DNA from: Bacillota bacterium
GTDB lineage: Bacteria; Bacillota; SHA-98; UBA4971
Assembly (NCBI GenBank): GCA_024653485.1
Contig: JANLFY010000005.1
Span: forward strand, 1 to 64,000
DNA length: 64,000 nt
Reading direction: 5' to 3'
Below the pieces are notes generated by a model that saw only the letters and a program-made list of their open reading frames with translations, was not told the DNA's origin and did not search any database. Positions 1 through 7,816 of the stretch are shown here, one piece after another. The translations under genes were made by a program, and so were the position numbers. Positions within the stretch are counted from its first letter, which is position 1. Every line of letters begins with the position of its first letter.

Positions 1-202
1 GATGACTGCGTCCGCGGACGAGGTGCAAAAGGCGGTGCAAGCCATGGCCGCAGTGTCGGAACAGACCGCAAGCGCGTCAGAAGAGGTCTCCGCGTCCACG
101 GGACAGATGAGCTCAGCAATAGAGCAAATAGCCGCCTCCGCCCAAGACCTCGCGAAGATGGCGGCCGACCTCGAAAAGCTCGTGGCCAGGTTCAGTGTGT
201 AA
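1..202 (+). CDS. Methyl-accepting chemotaxis protein, C-terminal end (partial)
   Basis: Only the last ~66 residues are present; the gene begins before the window. The visible part is an Ala/Ser/Glu-rich coiled coil with AVSEQTASASEEVSAS and AIEQIAASAQDLAKMA, typical of the C-terminal descending helix of the MCP signalling domain, ending FSV. In the family this cytoplasmic hairpin couples to CheA/CheW. No CheB/CheR-binding pentapeptide is seen at the end. The ligand-binding part is outside the window, so the stimulus cannot be guessed. Confidence 0.85.
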   Translation, partial: MTASADEVQKAVQAMAAVSEQTASASEEVSASTGQMSSAIEQIAASAQDLAKMAADLEKLVARFSV

Positions 203-208
203 ACACAA

Positions 209-230
209 GCCTGGCGGACAGCCACCAGGC
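209..230 (+). terminator. Hairpin after the chemoreceptor gene
   Basis: Seven bases past the MCP stop, GCCTGGCGG and CCACCAGGC pair across a 4-nt loop with one C/A mismatch. There is no T-run on either side, so it may be a weak or factor-assisted terminator shared by the convergent genes. Confidence 0.35.
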
Positions 231-252
231 GGTACGCAACCCTTCGCGGGTG

Positions 253-717
253 TCACAGGCGGTCTTCGGCAAGCGCGGGTCCAGACCATGAAGCCCGCGC
301 CGCTGCTTGCCGGGCCGACGCGGCGAGAAAGTCGTTGGTCCTTCTCTCGGCAGAGGTCCTCGCGGAGGTCCTTGGCATGTCCGGGTCACTGGTAGCGGAG
401 AGCACGTACCCGTCTGCGTCCACAAGGACTATCACGTGGCCGGAGCCCGCCACGACCTCGTAGAGGCTCGACATCAAGGGTTCCGCCACTTTGAGGAGCC
501 GCGAGCTGGCTCCTCTTCTCCGAGCCAGCTCTCCCGGCGACAAGACTACGCTGCTCATACCACCCTCTGGGTCGACTCCGAGGGCGCGACAACGCTCCCA
601 TGAAGCGGTTATGAGATCCCGGTTGCCGGGGAGCTCCGGCCCCGAAGGCCCGAACCAGTGTGCGTCGAGGTCCTGCTTTGCGCAGCGGTCACCGCGGCCC
701 GTGTCGAGCGATGACAT
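253..717 (-). pseudogene. Truncated AcoR-like (sigma-54 activator type) regulator, N-terminal remnant
   Basis: About 154 residues from the ATG at 717. The part from ITASWERCRALGVDPEGG through LLKVAEPLMSSLYEVVAGSGHVIVLVDADGYVLSATSDPDM resembles the N-terminus and start of the GAF domain of AcoR-like activators (SWxRC..LGVDP, xxHVIVLxDxxGxVLSxxGD). The family continues with the rest of GAF, an AAA+ domain and a Fis-type HTH. Here the frame turns into an unrelated Arg/Ala-rich tail and stops, so the central and DNA-binding domains are absent. Best read as a gene remnant. A short functional sensor fragment cannot be excluded. Confidence 0.6.
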
Positions 718-769
718 ACTTGAAACGCCTCCGCATAGCGTGTTCACCGCGGGCACAATCCGTCCGGTC

Positions 770-1306
770 CTATCTACGCCCGCCAACTCCGCTCGCCAGC
801 AGAACGACGCCCGCAGCAACGAGAAGGATGGGCCAAAGAGCGCCCAAGTCGAACCAGGGACAGAAATCACGCACGAGGAGGAGTCCACCCACACACACGA
901 GGATGAGGCCGATGATCCTCGAGGCACCTACGTCTCGATCCGCGCTGCCGGTACCCTCGCGGCACGACCCCAACGACGCGTTCTCTTGGGCGTGGGTCGA
1001 ACCCCCGTGCGGACCTGCGGGCGGTGTCCCTCCCTTCAGTCTAGCCTCGACCTCTTTGGCTTTCTCTATCACTTCCTGGCGAATACCTTCGGTCTTCTCG
1101 AACCGCTCGCTCGCCTCGGTATGCGGGTTCGCCGGGATGACTATCCATGCGATCAGGTACGCCAGCACCCCGATGCCATTGGCGAGCGCGAGGATTACCC
1201 ACAGTATTCGCACTAGCGTGGGGTCGATGTCGAAGTACTCCGCTAGCCCCCCGGCAACGCCCCCGATCATGCACTCGGTTTTCGAACGATAGAGCCGCCT
1301 TGCCAC
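770..1306 (-). CDS. PspC domain membrane protein
   Basis: The GTG at 1306 is chosen because GAGGAG lies 8 nt upstream; an earlier GTG at 1315 overlaps that ribosome site. About 178 residues. The N-terminus ARRLYRSKTECMIGGVAGGLAEYFDIDP is the PspC signature, followed by a hydrophobic helix (LVRILWVILALANGIGVLAYLIAWIVIP). A charged linker then leads to two closely spaced C-terminal membrane helices (IIGLILVCVGGLLLV; LWPILLVAAGVVLLASG), the usual layout of Firmicutes PspC/LiaI-like proteins. The role is inferred as envelope-stress sensing; no pspA is in view. Confidence 0.85.
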   Translation of the reverse strand: MARRLYRSKTECMIGGVAGGLAEYFDIDPTLVRILWVILALANGIGVLAYLIAWIVIPANPHTEASERFEKTEGIRQEVIEKAKEVEARLKGGTPPAGPHGGSTHAQENASLGSCREGTGSADRDVGASRIIGLILVCVGGLLLVRDFCPWFDLGALWPILLVAAGVVLLASGVGGRR

Positions 1307-1330
1307 CGGACCCACTCCTCACAGCGGACG

Positions 1331-1441
1331 TTATTTCTTGGTGCCGCACGACCGGGTACCCTTCTTCTTGGCGTCCTTCTCGGTCTCTTGCTTGGGCGCC
1401 GCCGGTTTCTTAGAGGCACCGCAGCCGCAGGACTTGCCCAT
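1331..1441 (-). CDS. 36-residue Cys/Lys-rich small protein
   Basis: ATG at 1441 preceded by AAAGGGGGGTGA, a good ribosome site. The product begins MGKSCGCGASKKPAAPKQ and ends with a KKKGTRSCGTKK-like tail: three cysteines, ten lysines, no hydrophobic core. The paired C-x-C near the start and a lone C near the end could bind a metal. It lies 24 bp upstream of the PspC start in the same direction, so they are probably co-transcribed. I do not recognise a named family, and no function is claimed. Confidence 0.55.
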   Translation of the reverse strand: MGKSCGCGASKKPAAPKQETEKDAKKKGTRSCGTKK

Positions 1442-1890
1442 CCCTCGTCACCCCCCTTTCTCCAATCGCTTTCCGTCGCCGCCCTGCCGCGCCGCGGTAC
1501 GCGAACCGTCTTCGCGACAGGCTTTGACGGGCTTTCTTGTACATTCGCAGTCTCTCCCCGGGATTCCTTCTGGTGGTCGGAATGGTCCGACCCGATCTTT
1601 CTCAGAACCGCACTTCCGAAGGTCTCCGCTCAAGGCTTCGCCATCTCCGTGGGTCACCGCTGCTTCGAGAGCTCGACCGGCGGTGACCTCGCCTCAAGCC
1701 CTTCGAATCTGACAGCGTCTCTCTAGCACTCGCTGCTCATTGCCACGAGCGCCGGCACGTCTGCGACCAGGAGAGGCGGCGGGCTCTCCGGCGGCGGGGG
1801 CGGAGGAGTCAGACGCGGAGGAGTCGCAGGTGGAGGCGGCAGCGCCGACTGGCGGACAGGGCAGGGCGGTCTCATGGCACGGTGGTTCGT
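1442..1890. other. Gene-poor interval, 449 bp
   Basis: No convincing gene. A 50-codon minus-strand frame at 1723-1875 would encode a proline-rich peptide (PPPPATPPRLTPPPPPPESP), but it has no ribosome site and may only reflect the GGCGGGGGCGGAGGA-rich composition. The 3' end of the HAD gene and the promoter of the small-protein/pspC unit should lie here; no clear -35/-10 pair was found. Confidence 0.5.
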
Positions 1891-2607
1891 TCAGAAGCTG
1901 CCGCGTTCCAAAAAGCGTACGAGCTCGTCGAACGTTCCCCTGAAATCTGGATGGTTGTAAGGTCTGCCGCGGTCGAGCAGGAAATCCTCCACTAGGTACG
2001 TCGTCATGCCGAGCGTGCCAGCGACGATGTCTTCTTCCACGTCGTTGCCCACCATCAAGCACTCGTCGGGCATACGATGGATGAGCTGGAGGATCTCCAC
2101 GTAGTACTCGGGGTTAGGCTTGCAGAAATGCATGGTCTCGTACGAGGTCACGAGCTTGTATGGAATCCCATAGAGACCTCCCCATCGCATCCGTTCCTCG
2201 ATTGCCACGAGAGGGAATACTGGGTTCGTGGCGATGATCACGTCGAGGCCTCTGGAAAGAAGGGTCTCCACCATTCTCCGAGCTGAAGGATGCGGGCGTA
2301 TTCCGAGTCTTGGACCTATCTTGGGGAAGTCGCGACGGTAGAAGTCGTCGAACAGCGCCGAGAGCACGTCCTCCGGGATTCCTATGGCGGGGAAGAAATC
2401 CTCCGCAAAGACATCCCGATTGGTCTTGCATGGGTCCAGGTTGCGGACCATGGCCTCGGTGGATTTCATGATCTGTCTTGCCAGGCGGGCGGGGTCCACC
2501 ATGTGCGCCAGGCGCGCTCCCAGAGCTGCGAGGTACTCTCTCACGAACGCGTCGAAGTCGTAATGAACGAGAGTCCCGTCAAGGTCGAACAGTATCGCTC
2601 GAATCAC
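1891..2607 (-). CDS. HAD-family phosphatase
   Basis: The GTG at 2607 is chosen because GGGGTGA precedes it and the protein then begins VIRAILFDLDGTL, the HAD motif I. About 238 residues. Motif II Thr/Ser is in VIIATNPVFP, motif III Lys in CKPNPEYY and motif IV in VGNDVEEDI, so all catalytic elements are present; an alpha-helical C1-type cap lies between I and II. The family hydrolyses small phosphate esters through a phospho-aspartate. The substrate is unknown. Confidence 0.88.
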   Translation of the reverse strand: MIRAILFDLDGTLVHYDFDAFVREYLAALGARLAHMVDPARLARQIMKSTEAMVRNLDPCKTNRDVFAEDFFPAIGIPEDVLSALFDDFYRRDFPKIGPRLGIRPHPSARRMVETLLSRGLDVIIATNPVFPLVAIEERMRWGGLYGIPYKLVTSYETMHFCKPNPEYYVEILQLIHRMPDECLMVGNDVEEDIVAGTLGMTTYLVEDFLLDRGRPYNHPDFRGTFDELVRFLERGSF

Positions 2608-2860
2608 ATCGTCACCCCACACAGTATCGCCGTGGAGATCTCTCGGGAGTGGACGAGCCGCGGCCGCATCCGGCGCCGCCCGATCTACTGCCCTGTGCCG
2701 TGGTCTCCGCACGCTTCTCGGCACACGGGGAAGGACGCGAGGAACTTTCGTCGAATTCGTTTCCAGTATCGTCTAAACTCACCCGCGTCGTCAGGTGCGC
2801 GGTGCGCGCGTCACGCGCGTCGCAACCGGTGCACCGTGGCGCGGCGAAAGGAGAACCGCC

Positions 2861-3055
2861 ATGGAATGCAACGTCGAGAAGAACGTCGAGACCTGCACTT
2901 GCACCTACCAACCCTGTCCCCGTAAGGGCAGGTGTTGCGAGTGCTTGGCGTTCCACAGGGCAAACGGAGAGCTCCCCGGATGTCTCTTCCCGCCCTCAGT
3001 AGAGCGCACATATGATAGGAGCGTCAGACGGTTTGTCGCTTGTCACTCCCGTTGA
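2861..3055 (+). CDS. DUF6485-type small cysteine-rich protein
   Basis: ATG at 2861 behind AAAGGAGA; 64 residues. The first half carries a dense cysteine pattern (MECNVEKNVETCTC, then YQPCPRKGRCCECLAFHR), which matches my recollection of the DUF6485 family. The spacing suggests a small metal-binding fold. The C-terminal PGCLFPP motif is also typical. Function unknown; it stands alone between a divergent HAD gene and a DUF6504 gene. Confidence 0.75.
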   Translation: MECNVEKNVETCTCTYQPCPRKGRCCECLAFHRANGELPGCLFPPSVERTYDRSVRRFVACHSR

Positions 3056-3151
3056 GCGAGGACGACGAAAGTCCTGCCATGCCACGCCTTCGCCCGAAGC
3101 CGATCACGGGCGGATTGTAGCAGTAGCTCAAGCCGCGCGGGAGGTAGAACC

Positions 3152-3430
3152 ATGCCTCGCTTCTACTCCGAACAGGTTGAGGTCGTATTCCGGTCCCGTC
3201 CGGGCTCTCCGGCCTCTTTCGTGTGGCGCGGGCAAGAGCACCGCGTAGCCTCTGTGGAGGCCCAGTGGCAGGATTACGGCATAGGAACCGTGAGCCCCAA
3301 GCACGGCAATTGGCGCCTGCGGCGCCACCGCAACTATTACCGCGTTCGGACTGACGACGGCAGGGTCTTTGAATTGTACCTAGACCGGGGCGGCGGCAGG
3401 CGCACTTGGGTGCTCTACCGGGAATTGTGA
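3152..3430 (+). CDS. DUF6504 family protein
   Basis: ATG at 3152 with GGAGGTAG upstream; 92 residues. Compact all-beta-looking sequence with the family's ASFVWRGQEHRVASVEAQWQ stretch and a C-terminal NYYRVRTDDGRVFELYLDR...WVLYREL, as in small DUF6504 proteins, some of which are annotated near DNA polymerase IV-like genes. Many aromatic and arginine residues suggest nucleic-acid contact, but that is inference only. Confidence 0.75.
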   Translation: MPRFYSEQVEVVFRSRPGSPASFVWRGQEHRVASVEAQWQDYGIGTVSPKHGNWRLRRHRNYYRVRTDDGRVFELYLDRGGGRRTWVLYREL

Positions 3431-3460
3431 TCCTCTTCGTCCGTCGTTCTCATCCCTCTC

Positions 3461-4333
3461 TCATCGCGATGCCGGCTCTTCACCGATGCGCGCGGTGACC
3501 TCGGAGGCATAAGCTGCGGCGAGCGATCGCGTTATCTCGCCCGGCCTGCCGGCGGCGACCGGCCGTCCGTCTATTTGGACGCATGGTGTAACCTCCAACG
3601 TGGTGCTTGTTATGAACACCTCGTCAGCGTCGGCAAGCAACCCGGGAGCAAAGAAATCCTCCACCACCCTCATGCCCATCTCGCGCGCGAGACGCAACAC
3701 GATCGATCGCGTCACCCCGGAAAGGATGCGCGGTCCCTCGGGAGCAGTGTGAATCGTGCCGTCTATCACCGCGAAGACGTTCGAGCTCGAGCCCTCCGTA
3801 ACGTAGGCCCCGTCCCTGATCATCACTGCCTCTAGCGCGCCCGCCCGCCTCGCCTTCTCTTTGGCCATGACATTGGGCAGAAGGTCTATCGACTTGATGT
3901 CGCACCGAAGCCACCGCTCATCGGGAACGGTGATCGCTGAAGCTCCGCGCTCCACGCGGTCAGGCGGAACCGGCTTTGCCGGCCGCACCGTGAGGACGAT
4001 CGTTGGCTTGACCGTCTCCGGAAACGCATGGTTACGGGCAGCCCATCCTCGGGTAACTTGGATGTAAAGCACCGCCTCGGCGATCCCGCTCCTTTGCAAT
4101 GCTTCAGCCGCGAGCTCTCTCAGCTCGTGGCGCGTCCATGGCAGAGCCAACTCGATTCCTGCCGCACTCCTCTCGAGCCTGGCGAGGTGCTCGTCCAGAG
4201 CGAACGGCTTTCCACGATAGCACCTCACGACCTCGTATACTCCATCTCCAAACTGAAACCCCCGGTCCTCCACCGATACCCGCGCCTCAGACAGCGCAAT
4301 GAACTCCCCGTTCACGTACGCGATCTCTGGCAT
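3461..4333 (-). CDS. dat: D-amino-acid transaminase (class IV aminotransferase)
   Basis: ATG at 4333 with GAGGAGGCGAG upstream; 290 residues, the normal size. Fold-type IV PLP enzyme: catalytic Lys in DIKSIDLLPNVMAK, the PLP-contacting Glu in YVTEGSSSNVF, and the D-amino-acid-transaminase pattern QVTRGWAARNHAFPE, whose Arg/His pair binds the substrate carboxylate. It converts D-alanine plus 2-oxoglutarate to pyruvate plus D-glutamate, feeding peptidoglycan. The C-terminal ITSTTLEVTPCVQIDG is also conserved. A branched-chain or aminodeoxychorismate-lyase role is less likely given the Arg/His pair. Confidence 0.88.
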   Translation of the reverse strand: MPEIAYVNGEFIALSEARVSVEDRGFQFGDGVYEVVRCYRGKPFALDEHLARLERSAAGIELALPWTRHELRELAAEALQRSGIAEAVLYIQVTRGWAARNHAFPETVKPTIVLTVRPAKPVPPDRVERGASAITVPDERWLRCDIKSIDLLPNVMAKEKARRAGALEAVMIRDGAYVTEGSSSNVFAVIDGTIHTAPEGPRILSGVTRSIVLRLAREMGMRVVEDFFAPGLLADADEVFITSTTLEVTPCVQIDGRPVAAGRPGEITRSLAAAYASEVTARIGEEPASR

Positions 4334-4560
4334 GTCAGTGCCTCGCCTCCTCGCTTGGTCCGAGCGTTCGTCCCGACAGTCTCATTCTTTCTCCGCCGCC
4401 CGGGAAATCCCTCCATGAGCGCACGCGGGATTCGTGCCCCCCGCTAGGCTCCACGCGGCCTCGTCGAACAACGAAGCGTCCTTGTCATTCTCCCGAATCG
4501 CTTGAGACGGGGCGGCCCACAGGGACGCTAATAAAAGCTAGTGAAAGGAGGATACTACAC

Positions 4561-4581
4561 GTGTCACGAAAAGCGGAGTGA
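4561..4581 (+). CDS. Possible 6-codon leader peptide upstream of atpI
   Basis: A strong ribosome site (AAAGGAGG at 4543-4550) serves GTG at 4561, which opens only VSRKAE before TGA at 4579-4581. The atpI start lies five bases further on in another frame. It may be a translational-coupling leader or a decayed start. Evidence is only the SD spacing. Confidence 0.3.
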   Translation: MSRKAE

Positions 4582-4586
4582 CGCGG

Positions 4587-4949
4587 ATGAGGAAGACAGG
4601 TGACATTGAGCGGACGATCGCGAGGCGTGCCGCGCTCGTGCTTGCCGTGGCGACGCCTGTCTTGGCGGCCGCAGGATTCCACCAGGTCGCATTCGGCAGC
4701 TTGGCCGGGACGGTCTTCGGACTCGCTAGCTTCCATCTTCTGGGCACCGCCATCATTGCCGCACTGTCGCGAGGACCAACGCGAGCGCCGGTGGCGGCGG
4801 GGGTCAGGTACCTCGCGAGGTACGTCCTTACGGCGTTGGTGCTGTATGCCGCGCTGCGTGCGAACACGGGGGTGTTCCTTGGAGCCGCGGCCGGAATGAT
4901 CATGGTAAAGCTCGTGATCCTTCTCACAGGCATACTCGGACCGCTTTGA
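4587..4949 (+). CDS. atpI: ATP synthase protein I
   Basis: ATG at 4587 is preferred because GGAG sits 8 nt before it; a GTG at 4578 overlaps that site. About 120 residues with four hydrophobic helices: LVLAVATPVLAAAGF, AGTVFGLASFHLLGTAIIAA, YVLTALVLYAALRA and FLGAAAGMIMVKLVILLTGIL. This is the small AtpI assembly factor that helps build the c-ring in Na+ and H+ F-type synthases. It starts the atpI-atpB-atpE1 unit. Confidence 0.8.
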   Translation: MRKTGDIERTIARRAALVLAVATPVLAAAGFHQVAFGSLAGTVFGLASFHLLGTAIIAALSRGPTRAPVAAGVRYLARYVLTALVLYAALRANTGVFLGAAAGMIMVKLVILLTGILGPL

Positions 4950-5035
4950 GGACAGGCCCAGGAGCGAGGAAACCCGGAACGCAGGGCATACCTGCCGCAG
5001 GAAGCGTCGCCTGGAACGGGAGGTGACGACGAGTC

Positions 5036-5695
5036 ATGCCATTCGTTGCGCGAACCGTTCGCGTGCTGGGACACGACGTACCCGAGACCCTCGTAGCGAC
5101 ATGGGCCATTATGATCTTCCTGGTTGTCGCCTCGCGGGCGGCCGTCAGGTTGATGTGGTCGCGTCCGCCTGAGAAGGCACCGTCGGGGACTCGGCTCGTG
5201 CCCGAGATAGTGTACGAGGCCGTGCAATGGCTCGTGGACGGAGCCATGGGCAAGGAGAGGAGAGGCTTCATACCGTACGTTGGAACGCTCGCTCTCTTCC
5301 TCCTGGTGGCGAACCTCACGGGCCTCGTTGGAATCACCCCTCCTACGGCGGACCTCAACACCACGCTTGCGCTCGCCACCATCACGTTTATGAACATCCA
5401 GTACTATTCGATCCGGCGGAAGGGGCTGGCTTCGTACATCAAGGGGTTTTTCGATCCCGTGGCGTTCCTTGCACCTCTGAACGTAATAAGCGAGATCGCC
5501 TTGCCGTTCTCCCTGGCGTTCCGTCTCTTCGGCAACATGCTCGGCGGGACCATCATCATGGGTCTCTTGTACTCGGTGCTGCCGGTGGTCGTACCCGTGC
5601 TTCCCCACGCGTACTTTGACGTTTTCTCAGGAATGGTTCAAACGTTCATATTCGTCATGCTCACGATGACCTTCATTTCCAGGGCTATGGATTGA
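5036..5695 (+). CDS. atpB: F-type ATP synthase subunit a
   Basis: ATG at 5036, GGGAGGTGA upstream; 219 residues. Membrane stator subunit forming the ion half-channels. The essential arginine is R163 in SLAFRLFGN, flanked by conserved NVISEIALPFSLAFRLFGNM and the final helix VQTFIFVMLTMTFI. PYVGTLALFLLVANLTGL is the conserved helix before it. The N-terminus is short, as in many clostridial AtpB. It is followed six bases later by a double-length c-subunit gene, and the rest of the operon lies 16 kb away. Confidence 0.95.
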   Translation: MPFVARTVRVLGHDVPETLVATWAIMIFLVVASRAAVRLMWSRPPEKAPSGTRLVPEIVYEAVQWLVDGAMGKERRGFIPYVGTLALFLLVANLTGLVGITPPTADLNTTLALATITFMNIQYYSIRRKGLASYIKGFFDPVAFLAPLNVISEIALPFSLAFRLFGNMLGGTIIMGLLYSVLPVVVPVLPHAYFDVFSGMVQTFIFVMLTMTFISRAMD

Positions 5696-6289
<594 letters not shown>

Positions 6290-6333
6290 GAGTGGCAGCT
6301 GAGCAGGCCCTCAAGACGGCGCGTCGAACGGAT

Positions 6334-6357
6334 GGGGGGAGCCTTGACGCTCCCCCC
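6334..6357 (+). terminator. Strong GC hairpin closing the atpI-atpB-atpE1 unit
   Basis: A perfect 9-bp stem, GGGGGGAGC with GCTCCCCCC, around a 6-nt loop, 45 bp after the atpE1 stop. The T-tract is weak (only CTTTTC ~10 bp later). It marks the end of the first half of the ATP synthase genes, before the convergent permease gene. Confidence 0.6.
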
Positions 6358-6488
6358 GAATCGAAGGCTTTTCAGGGACGAACCCTCAGCTGGGACGAAC
6401 GCGTACCGCCCCGACGCCAACGACCTCGGAGCAGTCGGTCACCCACATCCACTCGCAATCCACGAGCGAAGCGCCCGAGCCAATCGAA

Positions 6489-7748
6489 TCACGCTCGGCT
6501 GCCCTCGGACTTCCCCGTCTCCTTGGGCAGAAGCTGGTTCAGTATTATGCCCACGATGGCTGCGAGGCCTATGCCGCCGAATTGCAGGTTGCCCCAGATC
6601 TTGATCATGGCGCCGCCGATTCCTATCACCAGCATCACGCTGGCTATGAGGAGGTTTCTCGGTTGCTTCATGTCCACCTGGTTCTCGACGACCGTCCTCA
6701 CACCGATGGCCGCTATCATCCCGAAGAGCACAATGGATATGCCGCCGATCACCGGCTCGGGAATGGTCCTTATGACCGCCCCGAGCTTGCCGATGAACGC
6801 TAGCAGAATCGCCATCACTGCGGCGATCCGCATGACCTCGGGCTTCCACACTCGAGTTAGGGCAAGCACCCCCGTGTTCTCTGAGTACGTCGTGTTCGCA
6901 GGCCCTCCGAACAGCCCGGCGAGAGACGTCCCAATTCCATCCCCGATGAGAGTCCGGTGCAACCCGGGGTCTTTCACGAAGTCATCCTCGACAGTAGCAC
7001 CAACGGCCAACACGTCCCCCACGTGCTCCACCATAGTGGCCACCGCCACCGGGGCTATCAACCCGATGGCCGCGGCGTTGAACACGGGCCACGTGAAGTG
7101 GGGCACTCCGATCCACGCCGCCTGCGCCACGGGCGCGGCATCGACTATGCCCCAGATCAAACTCACTACGTAACCTACGATTATCCCGGAAATGACCGGG
7201 AGGAGCCTCATGAATCCCTTGACGTACAGATTCACGAAAGCCACGGTAGCGAGCACGATGAGCGCTATGATCCAGTTCTTGCTGGCGCTCGAGATGGCGA
7301 CTGGAGCGAGGTTTAGGCCTATGACCATTATGATGGGCCCAGTGACGACCGGCGGAAGAAGTGATTCCATGAACTTCGGGCCTACAAAGTATATGATCAC
7401 CGCGAGGACGCAGTAGATGAGCCCTGCCACGATGATGCCGCCCTGCGCCTCGGGGATTCCCATTTCTTTGATGACGAGCGCAACAGGTGCGATGAAGGCG
7501 AACGAGGAGCCGAGGAATATGGGAACCCTCCGTCTTGTCACGAGATGGAACCACAAAGTGCCGATTCCGGCCGTGAATAGAGCCACGCTGACGTCGAGCC
7601 CAGTGAGGAGCGGCACCAAGACCGTCGCCCCGAACATGGTGAAAGTATGCTGAATACCCAGAACTAGGAGCTGGGAAAACGGCAGCGGATCCCCGGGCCT
7701 TATGGGCCCTCTGACATGCGCCGCCACGGTCGGCTGAGTGCTTGCCAC
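6489..7748 (-). CDS. NCS2-family nucleobase permease, uracil type
   Basis: GTG at 7748 behind GGGAGGAGAAATCC; 419 residues with ~14 membrane segments. Closest by motif to E. coli UraA: VEHVGDVLAVGATVEDDF, KDPGLHRTLIGDGIGTS, and NTTYSENTGVLALTRVW holding the second conserved Glu. UraA imports uracil with H+. Where UraA has EHVGH, this protein has EHVGD; Asp there is usual in xanthine/urate members, so the substrate could be uracil or a purine-like ring. It is the first gene of the inserted catabolic block and converges on the ATP synthase part. Confidence 0.88.
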   Translation of the reverse strand: MASTQPTVAAHVRGPIRPGDPLPFSQLLVLGIQHTFTMFGATVLVPLLTGLDVSVALFTAGIGTLWFHLVTRRRVPIFLGSSFAFIAPVALVIKEMGIPEAQGGIIVAGLIYCVLAVIIYFVGPKFMESLLPPVVTGPIIMVIGLNLAPVAISSASKNWIIALIVLATVAFVNLYVKGFMRLLPVISGIIVGYVVSLIWGIVDAAPVAQAAWIGVPHFTWPVFNAAAIGLIAPVAVATMVEHVGDVLAVGATVEDDFVKDPGLHRTLIGDGIGTSLAGLFGGPANTTYSENTGVLALTRVWKPEVMRIAAVMAILLAFIGKLGAVIRTIPEPVIGGISIVLFGMIAAIGVRTVVENQVDMKQPRNLLIASVMLVIGIGGAMIKIWGNLQFGGIGLAAIVGIILNQLLPKETGKSEGSRA

Positions 7749-7816
7749 GGATTTCTCCTCCCTTCAAACCTGCTGTCCGCTACAGGTCATTGACACCGAG
7801 AACATAGAGTCGTCGC

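Noticed and set aside
4538-5608. Long open frame on the minus strand under atpI/atpB
   Set aside because: It is the reverse shadow of two confidently identified membrane proteins in high-GC DNA, with His/Arg-rich content and no domain.
7749-7816. Possible PyrR or purine riboswitch before the permease
   Set aside because: Only 68 bp on the minus-strand upstream side before the next gene's end; no aptamer-like helices seen.
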